64,000 bases of DNA from Haliotis asinina (lineage: Eukaryota > Mollusca > Gastropoda > Lepetellida > Haliotidae). The translations under genes and the position numbers were made by a program. Position 1 is the stretch's first letter, and each line of letters opens with the position of its first letter. Positions 7,963-19,700 of this stretch are shown piece by piece. The stretch covers positions 1,762,501-1,826,500 of the forward strand of contig NC_090291.1 in NCBI RefSeq assembly GCF_037392515.1, read 5' to 3'. The notes below the pieces were generated by a model. It had not been told where the DNA came from, did not search any database, and saw nothing but the letters and a program-made list of their open reading frames with translations.

Positions 7963-10114
7963 GACAGCAAATTTGAGAATCCCATTTTCCTTAGAAACTA
8001 TTGCAAGTTACACCCCTGTAGTTATTGGAATCATTTTTTTCAGGTTGTTACGGTTAATAATTTACCGCGACAAACAACATAAGAAGTCCTCCGTGAACCA
8101 GCTAAACGGAACAAAGACAAGTCATAAACGTTTAAATAATGTATTATCATGCAATGAGAGCAAGGTATACAAAGTCACAAGTCAATTTCACAATGCAGAT
8201 TTCAAGTACAATATAAGTGAGACAAAATCTAATGTCACAAGATATATATAGCAGTAGCAAACTCACCAAAGTCTTTGTGTGAGAGAATCAACTATGCAGA
8301 ATGTAAACACAAGATGATGTAGAAAAGGTATTGACGGATGCAGATGATATAAACTCCCGAAATGTCTATGTCTCAACACGGCATAAGTCATCAACTAAGT
8401 CATTTCCCGAAAGTTCGGCACTTACGAACATTGTCAGCTCTGTAGAATGCCCTCGAAAAAGTCTCCCGGAAGTAAACAGATTGAAAACTAAGAGCAGATA
8501 AATTCCGGAAAACCAGAATCCTAAAAGTGTTGACCATCGATTAAACGAAATGTGACTCATCATAATTATTACTTAATATAACAAATATATACAGGAAATA
8601 CACACTCGTAACAAGATAACTACTCTTCGCTCCAAGAGCGTGCAAGGCTTTGTCGTACCGCCAGTCCACACATCAGGAAAAAAATGTCTGGAGGAACCCA
8701 CATTCCCGTGTCACAATACGATCTGAACTCTGCTGCAGTCGTAAACCTATGATAAAGTTATGGAAGGTCACTATAGCGCTAGGATCAGGTTGTGCAACGG
8801 GGCACCGGTCTCCGCTGTGAGACAGGGGAAAGTGTCGCATCCTGAAACTTCCCAGGTCGTTAACAGTAATGTTTTGTGATGGGTCTGTTTTATCTTTTTA
8901 CTTATTTCAATTAAATGGGTGTACATTCTGATCGAATGTGAATCGGCAGCAATATACTGCAGCAATATATCAAAGTTAAAATGTTTCGTTTTTACTAGGA
9001 GATGGGATACATGCCGAGAGTTTCAATCTAGGATGGTCTGTTTCCACCTGTGGCTGTTGTAATAATCGGTTGGAGGTTGCCAGTCACTTTATGTAGCAGG
9101 GGCGCTAATACTTGTCACTAAATGACGTGTTTACTGTGATATACACAGCTAACGCCGCTGTTATTGGTGTAGCTTCTGATTCGGAGCATTATAATCGTCA
9201 AGGCATGGAACATTTCCATCTTGGTGTAAAGACAATTTTCTTTTTCTGACTGTAAAGACAACTGATGATATGGTGGTTGATTTCAGGGGAGAGAAGGAAC
9301 TTCATATAACTAATCATGCAGAAAGTTAAAAACGACCACTACAAAATGTCGGTGTTATTTTAGATTCAAAACGTTCCATTTATATCATATTTACAAAAAA
9401 GGCCAATACGAACACTGTTGTCTACGATGTTTAAGAAACATTTCTACTGACAAAACCATAATGACCGTCTTTTATCAAACCTTTATTCAAAATTTGGTGA
9501 TCTACAAAAATATATTTTTGAAAATTGTTAATACTGTCAGCAGTATTACTGGAGTCGGGAATTTTCCTTTTATCTTTGAACGCCAGATTGTCAAAAAGGC
9601 TGCTTCACTTAAAACAAACAGTCCCTCATACAATCCAGTATTCGTACTTTTAATGAAACAAATATTTTTTGTTTGTCATCGTGCATGCGATAACTACTAA
9701 CTCAGCCTCTTAACCAATGTGGTTTAATTGTGTGGAATCATCAATTTTCATTTTGTGCATGAAATTATATTTTTGTGTGTTTTGTATATATTATTTTGAG
9801 GCCGGGATAATAAAATTCTATATTATCTTATCTTATGTGGGACTGAGAATTTGCCTCGATCGATGATTTTACTTTGTTCGTAGTACTCCTAGATCCTATA
9901 GCAGGTATAGCAAGCAGACTCTTTCCTTGTCGTAACAGGTTCACTGGATTGCGATTTACCAGAATCGTGAAGACTTTCCGTAACTTTCAAGCAGACTTGT
10001 TCCGCAGTCGATTAATGCTATACGCGAAAATACGACAAACAAATCCAGATGCGTGTGATAAGGTACTTTGACAACAATGATCTTAAGTACTTTAATCAAA
10101 CATAATTAAAACAC
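7963..10114. other. No gene seen; right flank of Polinton into host DNA
   Basis: The ORFs here are short and have no family features. The right end of the Polinton should lie in the first part, but I could not find its inverted repeat. At about 9,780-9,835 an AT-rich tail with aataaaattc and TTATC repeats resembles the 3' end of a degraded non-LTR element; this is weak. Confidence 0.5.
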
Positions 10115-10411
10115 ATTTATCACTTATTCATGACACATAATATACATTGCTGCTTTTAAAAAAACAAATAAACAAAATTAAAAGCGTACAATCGCGATTC
10201 AAAAGTGTTATATTTTGTACTTGGGCTTACTTTCCCCCGAAACGAAGCCCTCGGGAGACCGAACCCAGTCAAAGCGGGTGGATATGCACTCAAGTGTAAC
10301 GACGGCTTCCGATTGGCTGTTTCATTTGCTGATATGCTGAGGGTTCATTGTGTGTACAGAAAGATGATCTGTTTGATGGGCATTTTAGAAGTATAGCCAG
10401 TCACAAGACAG

Positions 10412-10540
10412 TAAGATTCTTTATGGATAACAACTTCTTTTTGTATACTTGATGCGTTGTTTCAGTATGGATTCATATACTGTTGTCAAACAAAATCATA
10501 TACACTAAAAGAAATCGTTATCCATGAAGAATGTATATAG
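10412..10540. repeat. Foldback (inverted) repeat in the tandem unit
   Basis: Arms near 10,415-10,435 (ttctttatggataac) and about 10,515-10,535 (gttatccatgaagaa) are inverted copies. The interior reads, on the minus strand, with a GAAAC motif preceded by a short pairing (GTAT/ATAC) and followed by an aagaagttgtt tail, the same layout as the Penelope-type termini at 41,208 and 42,428. Probably a remnant of a Penelope-like terminal repeat. Repeated at 11,851-11,979. Confidence 0.5.
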
Positions 10541-10611
10541 AGATGTTGGGTTTGGAAAATACATGATCTCTGAATTTGCGCTCGATCCAATCAAAAATCA
10601 AGTCAGTAGAG

Positions 10612-10731
10612 ATGGTAAACTACTGCGTGGCTGGAATCTGTCATTCGTCCAAGTACAAAGCAGTACTTGAAAGTGACAAGAATTTGCACCAGTTTCCGTC
10701 AGATCCAGTCATCCGAAAAAAATTAATGTAG
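10612..10731 (+). pseudogene. Truncated THAP zinc-finger exon (copy 1)
   Basis: A 39-codon frame from ATG 10612 to TAG 10729 reads like the start of a THAP domain: initiator Met, YCV, C-x4-C (CVAGIC), a Lys/Ser-rich stretch and the FPSDP block followed by basic residues. The distal Cys-x2-His pair and the AVPTIF box are absent, so no functional zinc site can form. THAP domains occur in P-element transposases and in host DNA-binding proteins; this looks like a captured or decayed first exon carried inside the tandem unit. Confidence 0.6.
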
Positions 10732-11553
10732 TTTGTTTGCAACAGACATAAAAACATGTCATGTGTATCACACCTGCCTAATTACATAATGTGGCAGACA
10801 CGGGACTCGGGTGCACGAGTCATAAATCAACTTATTTTCTCTATGTCGTATAGTCTGATAGGTGTTAAGTTCAAATTGCATGTGGTCAATGATTGAGGCT
10901 GTGTATTGCATGTTGTCTTTAGCAGACAGGCAGGCAGACATATGTGTGTGAATAAACCAGACATTGAGCTTTCTCTGTGACAGAGGCTGCTTACCACAAT
11001 TACGTATTTTTTTCGTAACGAGTAGATTATATACTTGTTTGTGTACACACTCAAGGTTAGACTACTGCTCACGACCTCTGACGCTGGGTTGTTTCTAGCT
11101 CCGCGAACCTATTCACTGCGCATGCGTTATGGACGCAGCGCAGCACAGATGTTGAAACCAGTTTTCCCCCCAACGCTGGGGGAAATTTAGTGAAACGTTT
11201 GAACTCCGATTTCGCGGGCTTTTTTTTCATCGCGTTTTTTTTCAACTTTATAGGTTGAATTGGCATTTTATGATTTGTTTTTGGAAGTGCATACCAAAAG
11301 GTACCAGAATCTGCAAAGTTGTGTTTTACGTTGCATGTGACCTCTAAGTAATGGTTTAAAAAATCGTGAAAAATATGCATCGCTATTTTGACATAATAAA
11401 GAACATAGACAGAAGATAGACTAAGATTCAATACACACGTGTGTTTGTTTCCATAACGGCTGGCGTGTTTTCAGTTGAGTTGTTCCTCTAACGATATCAC
11501 GCGCATGCTTTGGAGATTTGACGTGTGCTTTCAGACATACGTCAGCGCGATGT

Positions 11554-12986
11554 ATTTATCACTTATTCATGACACATAATATACATTGCTGCTTTTAAAA
11601 AAACAAATAAACAAAATTAAAAGCGTACAATCGCGATTCAAAAGTGTTATATTTTGTACTTGGGCTTACTTTCCCCCGAAACGAAGCCCTCGGGAGACCG
11701 AACCCAGTCAAAGCGGGTGGATATGCACTCAAGTGTAACGACGGCTTCCGATTGGCTGTTTCATTTGCTGATATGCTGAGGGTTCATTGTGTGTACAGAA
11801 AGATGATCTGTTTGATGGGCATTTTAGAAGTATAGCCAGTCACAAGACAGTAAGATTCTTTATGGATAACAACTTCTTTTTGTATACTTGATGCGTTGTT
11901 TCAGTATGGATTCATATACTGTTGTCAAACAAAATCATATACACTAAAAGAAATCGTTATCCATGAAGAATGTATATAGAGATGTTGGGTTTGGAAAATA
12001 CATGATCTCTGAATTTGCGCTCGATCCAATCAAAAATCAAGTCAGTAGAGATGGTAAACTACTGCGTGGCTGGAATCTGTCATTCGTCCAAGTACAAAGC
12101 AGGACTTGAAAGTGACAAGAATTTGCACCAGTTTCCGTCAGATCCAGTCATCCGAAAAAAATTAATGTAGTTTGTTTGCAACAGACATAAAAACATGTCA
12201 TGTGTATCACACCTGCCTAATTACATAATGTGGCAGACACGGGACTCGGGTGCACGAGTCATAAATCAACTTATTTTCTCTATGTCGTATAGTCTGATAG
12301 GTGTTAAGTTCAAATTGCATGTGGTCAATGATTGAGGCTGTGTATTGCATGACAGGCAGGCAGACATATGTGTGTGAATAAACCAGACATTGAGCTTTCT
12401 CTGTGACAGAGGCTGCTTACCACAATTACGTATTTTTTTCGTAACGAGTAGATTATATACTTGTTTGTGTACACACTCAAGGTTAGACTACTGCTCACGA
12501 CCTCTGACGCTGGGTTGTTTCTAGCTCCGCGAACCTATTCACTGCGCATGCGTTATGGACGCAGCGCAGCACAGATGTTGAAACCAGTTTTCCCCCCAAC
12601 GCTGGGGGAAATTTAGTGAAACGTTTGAACTCCGATTTCGCGGGCTTTTTTTTCATCGCGTTTTTTTTCAACTTTATAGGTTGAATTGGCATTTTTATGA
12701 TTTGTTTTTGGAAGTGCATACCAAAAGGTACCAGAATCTGCAAAGTTGTGTTTTACGTTGCATGTGACCTCTAAGTAATGGTTTAAAAAATCGTGAAAAA
12801 TATGCATCGCTATTTTGACATAATAAAGAACATAGACAGAAGATAGACTAAGATTCAATACACACGTGTGTTTGTTTCCATAACGGCTGGCGTGTTTTCA
12901 GTTGAGTTGTTCCTCTAACGATATCACGCGCATGCTTTGGAGATTTGACGTGTGCTTTCAGACATACGTCAGCGCGATGTATTTAT
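11554..12986. repeat. 1,439-bp tandem duplication, copy 2
   Basis: Second copy of the unit at 10115. It ends with atttat, the same hexamer that begins copy 1 and marks the junction between copies, so the array is bounded by a 6-bp direct repeat. That could be a target duplication of the whole array or microhomology used in its expansion. The high identity means the duplication is recent. Confidence 0.95.
12051..12170 (+). pseudogene. Truncated THAP zinc-finger exon (copy 2)
   Basis: Same half-THAP frame as at 10612, in the second tandem copy, with one Val-to-Gly change (gta to gga) at codon 18 and the same stop. Persistence of the open frame in both copies says little because the duplication is recent. 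Confidence 0.6.
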
Positions 12987-15258
12987 TGAATAACACACTG
13001 ATATCACTGAATATCCGATGTTCCACCGTGACATGGATGGTACGGGTGATACAGGTGATACGGCCATGTCACTGATAGAAACCTTTGCAAAAACACATAC
13101 AACACGCGTTTTTGTAAAATGTGTAATCTTGTTATATGGCAGAGGGTGTATATCATTTTGTTAGCAAAATATCAGAAAAGACAACGAAATATAACAAGTT
13201 TATTTGAATTGTTGAAAATACAGATCTTGCATGTTCATGTCAACTTGAAGCCCCCGGGTGCCTAAGAATGTATACACAGGGACATGGTCGATCTGTGCTA
13301 CAGGTGTGGCATTATCTACGATATGTCAATCCTATACTACTGAGGTATGTACATAGGCACTTCAGGTCTAGGTTCTATCGGTACTGTATTGATTGACTGA
13401 GTTTAGTTTTACTCCCCTTTCAGCAATATCCCAGCAATATGACGGTGGGGGGTAGGGGGTGGGGGTGGCATACACTAAACGCCAAAAGACACGTTACCTC
13501 CCTATACTTACTGAGTTACTTCAAACTGTCAAAGATATGTTAGAAGGTATTAGTTTATATGAAAGCCTACAACACAGCTTTATGCAAACAGCGGAAAAAA
13601 ATTATCAAATGCATAGGTGAAATGCATCTTTTGCAGAAGTTTTAATGTTCTATTTTCGACCATGCTGAAATAAACCAATAAAAGTGATTTGTATGCCCCA
13701 AAAACGTTGAAATAAAATTTTGCTTTCAGACAAAGATGAACCCTTTTCAAAGTCACCGTTTTTCAACTATTAGTAGAAACAACTGTAGTGGAGTGGGTAC
13801 AATTGTAAAATCTTTCGTGTAAATTCAATCATGAACATTTTCTGCTGATTTGCATTCTGTGCATTTACACAAACACAACGTGCCTTTGATTTTGTGAAAA
13901 AGCGGTGAGGAACATCAAATGTTATTTTTGTTAACATTTTACTTGCAAAGCAACATTGTTTCATTTTGTTTTTACACATAGCAATATCTGTTTTTCTTTT
14001 TGCAAAACTGTCATGACAAACTGAACTCTATCACAGGCGTATAGGCAAGTATTGCCTCCTTTTGGCACGGACTTTTGGTAGAAGCAATAGCGGTAAGTTT
14101 ATGTCCTAATAAATCTAATATCATGTAACATAACACCATAACATATAATGAGTTATTGAATAAAATATTGAATCTCTGTAACAATGTAACAGTAGCTATA
14201 TAACTGTAAATAAACAAAACATTGCGAATAAACAGGACTCAAATGTCACAGTCAACCTATTCAAGTGCAAATTTCAATTTAAGGAAAATATCACATCATG
14301 AAGAAATGTAAAAGAAATAATGCTAGTAATGCTGTTCCTTCCGGGCAATACCGTGACAAAACGACTGGCGCGTCACATACATCAGTCTCCTCTGCAAGAA
14401 ATGCTCGATGAGATTACAATGTTAAAACTGAAAACAAAAACACACTCACAAGATTATTCAATGTTAAAACTGAAAAAAACACATTCACAAGATTATTTAT
14501 ATAGGCATTGTCAATATGTAGACACGTCTGATTACAATGCTCCGATTATATAACTCCGCAGACGCAAAGACACGCACGCACCTGCCCGTGCTCACACATT
14601 CATACATGTACATACAAACATGCGATACTATATATACACGCTGCCTGGTTAATCGGTTTGACGAAAAGTACTTTCAGTATTTGTATCTTCCAAAATCAGT
14701 CCCAGATTTGCTGAAGCTCGGAATCAACTCAAACTGTGTCTGCACTCAAATGGCCGCCGAAAGGTTTTACAGTTTCATCAACCGATTCCTCATTAATCAC
14801 CACTGGCAACCTGGGAGGACTCGATTCAACCTGATGTAACAGTTGTAACCTAGGACAGTACTAGAACTGTCACCTTGTACCCGGATTTTAAAACCTTTAA
14901 CTGACATGAGGTTGGGCCGAGTTGGTTTATAAATTCAAAGTGACTTACACATGATTTTATACCCAGATTCTTATGCAAACTGCAGTAGCAGTTTGTTAAA
15001 CACAAAGTAAACAGGTCATTAGAAAACGCGTTTTCATAAGATGCAGTTCCTTAGTTTGACCCAAATCGATGAAAAAATCTTAGCGAAGGCAATCTGTGTC
15101 ACCTTGGGTGTTACCTTGGAAACATCAGGAGATTACAAAGCTGAGTTACTCAAGATGGGTTGACAAGTGTTTGGTGCTTGTCACAGCTTGGTTGACTCAG
15201 GCACTTGTTTTGACAACGATTGCCGCATTTCATAAAAACAATACACTAGCTCTATATA
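12987..15258. other. No gene seen; AT-rich flank with small repeats
   Basis: Contains a minus-strand SINE tail (about 13,391-13,450: gagtttagttttactc then cagcaatatcccagcaatat), a G-rich run at 13,443-13,468, and a degenerate duplication of about 42 bp around 14,417-14,496. Open frames here are short and compositionally random. Confidence 0.55.
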
Positions 15259-16555
15259 TAGTCTGGTTCATAATTATTGAGAATTTTTCTTCTTACTTTG
15301 AGCTATCCTAACACCTCAACTGATTCACTGATACTTAAAACTAAGTAATGGTATAAGGGAGGTAACTCATCTTGGCCTACTGAGTATAGTACAATTAGAG
15401 TTACCTCCCCTGAATTTGTAGCAGACGTCATTTTCCTCAGCACTGTCAACAATGTCTGCTGAAGATAAAAGAAGGTTGATTTTTGAGTTGTGTAATCAAG
15501 GAATTGATGATGTAAATACACTGGCAGAGAGAACAGGAACTCCTCTTTCTACTGTGTATAGGATTAGGAAGAATTTTAAAGAGTGAAAGGATTTTGGGCA
15601 TCAGAAAGGAGCAGGGAGACCCAGAAAATTGGACTTCTCAGATCGCGTCCGGCTGGGAATTTTAGCGTCTAAAAAGCAAAGGGCAAGCATCTCCAACATC
15701 AGGTATGAAATGATAGAAAGGGGATCAACAGTTGTATCAAAATCTACAGTTAGAAGAAATTTGATTGATCTTGGATGGGAGAAAAAGACTGGAATTCTTT
15801 CTCCTCTCATGAAACAAGAACATAAAGACAGGCGTGTTGAGTGGTGTTTGGCACATGAAAACTTTGACTGGGAAAATGTGATTTTTACTGATGAAAGCTC
15901 AATATGGGTATATCCCAATAATGTGAAAATATTGACAAAGTCTGCGTCAGCACCGTTGTATCGCCGACCTAAATACAGCCCAAAGTTTCATGTATGGGGA
16001 GGGATATCCTTATTAGGAACGACCCCACTGTGTGTGTTTGAGGGAAATCTGACAAGTCAACGCTACACTAACATATTAGATAATTTTCTGCTTCCAAGTG
16101 CACATGTGTTTTATGGAAATGACTGGATTTTGCAGCAAGATAATGATCCTAAACACACCGCAAAACATGCCAAGCAGTGGTTTCAGGAGAAAAATGTGAC
16201 TGCATTACCATTTCCTGCATATAGTCCTGACTTAAATCCCATTGAGAACATTTGGGGGATGATGAAGGAATGTGTGAATCAAAAGGGGTTGACAAAAACT
16301 GAAGACATGAAGAGAGAAGTGGTCCGATACTGGGACAGCATAACTCACGAGACACTAACCTCTCTGATAGGAAGTATGCCTACCCGTCTTAGACTGTGCC
16401 GTGAAGCTCAAGGAGACTTGATAAAATATTAAATTGTTACCTACACAACATGAAAAGGTCAGTTCACTTTCACAATACATTCAATTTTATCTGATTTGTT
16501 CTCGTTTAATAATATGAAATGCTTTAGCTATTCTCAATAATTTTGAACCATACTG
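15259..16555 (+). mobile_element. Tc1-like DNA transposon, about 1.3 kb
   Basis: About 28-bp imperfect terminal inverted repeats: left 15,259-15,286 and right 16,528-16,555 (right end in outward orientation CAGTATGGTTC). Each end is flanked by TA, the Tc1/mariner target duplication (15,257-15,258 and 16,556-16,557). Length and internal transposase are typical. The left terminus is TAGT instead of CAGT, one change from the usual Tc1 end. The element lies 146 bp downstream of the P450 stop codon and in the opposite orientation, so it may fall in or just beyond the P450 3' UTR. Confidence 0.9.
15452..16432 (+). pseudogene. Tc1-like DD34E transposase with one nonsense codon
   Basis: From ATG 15452 the frame runs 326 codons with a single TGA at codon 45 (15584-15586), inside the N-terminal helix-turn-helix region. 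Downstream the catalytic domain is open: first Asp in IFTDESS, second in LQQDNDPKHT, Glu in SPDLNPIENIW, with 34 residues between the last two (DD34E). A GRPRKL-like basic motif is present after the stop. A single stop and otherwise preserved domains indicate recent inactivation, or readthrough or reinitiation at low level. Confidence 0.9.
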
Positions 16556-16700
16556 TAAATAAATGAAATCATGTATCTCCGAGGTAACATAAAAAATACA
16601 TCGCCAAAATACTGAACTCGAGATACACATACCAAATGTTTTCATTGAAATTACTACAAACCTGAACCTTACTGAAAGTACTGACTCATAAACATGTTTT

Positions 16701-19700
16701 CTACCTCGGACACGACCTTGGCCTCTCGACCAGTTGCGTATGCAACGTCAGTGGTGGATCAGGGAACATTGTGATGCATTTCCTTCTGCCGTAGTCTGTG
16801 TCATCCTTCGTGAACTCGAGGTCACGCAACAGCAAGGCCAAGGTCACTTTCATCTCCATCATGGCGTACTTGTAGCCAAGGCACATCTTCTTTCCGGCTC
16901 CAAACGGACGCCATTTCTGGTTTTTCTCTGGACTATTATCCTGGAGTAAGAACCTTTCGGGCTGGAACTCATCAGGATCCTCCCAGTTGTCGGGGTTTCT
17001 GAAAAATACAAAATCACACACACACACAAAAATAAAAATGGAAGTCAAATCAGCATCGTAAGTTGGTCGTTGGGATTGATTTACATAAACAAACAACTGT
17101 CCAGAAACTTTGGGGCAGAAATACCAACATCGATGTAAAACTGAGATGCGAAAGTAGTACAATTTCTTCGGTGACGTCTGCGATAGGACATAAATTTCGA
17201 ACCACATACGTGAAATGTTCAATGTGTCTACTTTTAATTTGCATTATGCAATCTATTTATTTTCTGTAAGTAATTTAAGTCAAATAATGTCATAACGACT
17301 AAAGCAATCTTGAGTGGTAGCCAAGCGCTGACTCATTTATTCATTCATTCTTTCACACACAGACCAGGACACAGACACAGGCACGGCAGATAGAACAGCT
17401 TTGGTGAAAATACATTTTGGAATTCTTTTAGACTATTGATGTTTATGATGATATTTGACGGCAGATTTAGTTTCTTGCCTTAGATGTGCTACCTAGACAT
17501 CAAATAAATTGGAAATGCATATTTAATATCCAAAGTCAGGCTTCAAATGAAAACAAAAAAATTCAACATTTTAGAAATTGACAGAAATGCCTGAACATGG
17601 CTGGTATAACGTTTAATCATTGCCTCCGTAGTCACAGCGTAGGAACCCACCTATGTAGTGCCTCCACACATAGAGTGACGATGGTGCCAGCAGGAATGCT
17701 GTATCCGTTGATGGTGTCGTCTTTGACGGCCTGTTTGTTGTAGTTGGTGATGACAGGGTGGAACCTGGCAAAAACAGCGCCGACATTGTTACTTCTGTCA
17801 CGTGACGTTGATCACGAGTGGTGGTCAGTAAGCTGTGGTAGGGTCAACGTAATAAGTATGGGAGTATCCTAATACAAATTGTGGTCATACTGCACGATGG
17901 ACCCATGGAGGTCGTTACTAAACAGGCCTTGCTGTTAGTATCTGATGACTTGGATCACAGACCTCCTAATTTTGTTGGGTCACAGACCCTGCACCAATCT
18001 TGGAACACAGATCCTCTTGTGATGTTAGACTATAGGCTACCTGTCGCAGTATGATTGCAGACCTCTGCTAATGTGGTGTCACAGACCCTGTATCAATGTT
18101 TGTGTATAATTTGTCGATCATTAATCATATACTACACATCGATGTTAACTTGTAGACTAATCATCCAAATATGATGACAAACTATCATTTGCTGTCTGTA
18201 GCAATCTTTGATCAAAACCACTCCGCCAGTCTTGTATTACTGATTCTCTGACGTTTGATCACAGTATCTCTACCTATCGTGCATCAAAGATACTTTATCA
18301 AGTACATGACTGACTCACCTAAAACGTTTAACGCTGAGATAAAAGTACAGGAAGTTTGTAAAGAGTTATCGTTCTTCTCAGCAGTGTTGAGTATGAAAAA
18401 GGGTGAAACAAGAGACCATATAATCTGTGAAACCGATATCACCATTATTTCTTCCCAAAACACATTCAACCCCCACTGGCATATCATTATTTTTGCTTTC
18501 TCTTTGCTTTATAAGGGATCGCCTTACTCAGTTTTCCTACCTTCGCCTGCAACCCGTCGGCTATATAAAGCGTCAAGAAATGTCCGTAATTCTCACCTTA
18601 ATGTCTCTCTAATTACACAGTCCAGATACTTCATCTCGTGAAGATGGGCGTCTATGATTGGCTCTCCTCTGGGAGGCAAGTGCTTGGTGACCTCTGACCT
18701 GACTCGTTCCTGTATTTCCGGTCTTGTGGCCAGTGCCAAGAGACACCAGGACATGCAAGTAGCTGTATTCTGGGTAAAAAATGGGAGGGGTTGTAGTTGT
18801 AACCTCAGTTATCGTATTGTTATTAATATTTAAAAGTCTATCAACAAAACGTTCATCCTCGATGATATCTAGGGTATGTGTTCCAATAAATCTCCACTAG
18901 AACACCGTATGCATCTACGGCTCGGCCCGATAAATGTATTATCTCCCTTTGTTAGAAGGCAATCAGATAAGCAGCTAACGTGCCAGTGTCAACAAAGATG
19001 GCGGCTACAGCCCCGAACGCTTATAGCTCTGCGACTCAGAAAAAGGTCACATATACTCTAATAGGGTACAAATGCAACATCACTTGCTGACATCGTTATA
19101 AATGAAACCCAGTCATTAAAAATGCTCATTTCGACATTTAATTACCTTAAATCGAACCTTTTTCTCAACAGTGCACAATTCTCAGCCGCAAACGAAATTT
19201 CAACCAATCTCCGTGGCGTAATAGTGGGTATAGAAATGAGGGTCTGTGCAGTAGTCATCTACATTTCAGGGGTAAAGTATTTTGTTTACAGGTTTGTACA
19301 AACCTGAAATCGCGAAAGCTGTTGAGAAAAATGAAAGCTGTATGTTCTCACAATCTACTATCATTTAGTTTTGTCTCCTGCTTTGCCTAGTTTTCGAGTT
19401 ACAACCCTTGTTTTTATAGACGATTCTGTCAAAATCACTTGGTGTCGCTAGGCTGTAATCCGCGTTAGGTGGTATAAACCTACACGTTATTTGTTATCAT
19501 TCACTTGATGCTCAGTTAATGAATTTATAACCGGTATAATTAGTGTTAACGCCACTTAGATTACCCGACAAAGGCCCCCATTTGGCATTTCTTTTGTCTG
19601 GATCGATCAAAGGATTAACCGATAACACGCTGATTGATTAATTAGTTTTATGGGGATTAAAATGGGGGATTTGTCAAAAGGTAGAGTTTATGTATGTACA

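Larger units (their letters stand above)
10115..11553. repeat. 1,439-bp tandem duplication, copy 1
   Basis: Sequence from 10115 recurs at 11554 with an offset of exactly 1,439 bp and near identity (a few substitutions; a 14-bp stretch near 10,906-10,920 is missing from copy 2; one extra T in copy 2). The unit contains, in order, a piece of a dispersed repeat (A part, about 10,115-10,312), a 130-bp foldback, a truncated THAP exon, and a second piece of the same dispersed repeat (B part, about 11,160-11,345). A compact version with A and B adjacent lies at 46,515-46,920, so an about 850-bp segment has been inserted between A and B here. Short ORFs repeated in both copies are not supported as genes. 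Confidence 0.95.

Noticed and set aside
8771..8965. Minus-strand ORF with SGCDTFP, like a GCDT motif seen in some transposon proteins
   Set aside because: A short phrase only; flanking residues do not support a family.
10205..10396. Identical 63-codon ORFs at 10,205 and 11,644
   Set aside because: Identity follows from the recent tandem duplication; the sequence lies in a dispersed non-coding repeat.
16999..17222. N-terminal extension of the P450 last exon
   Set aside because: A consensus acceptor at 16,999-17,000 and an in-phase join to exon 10 show that this part is intron.
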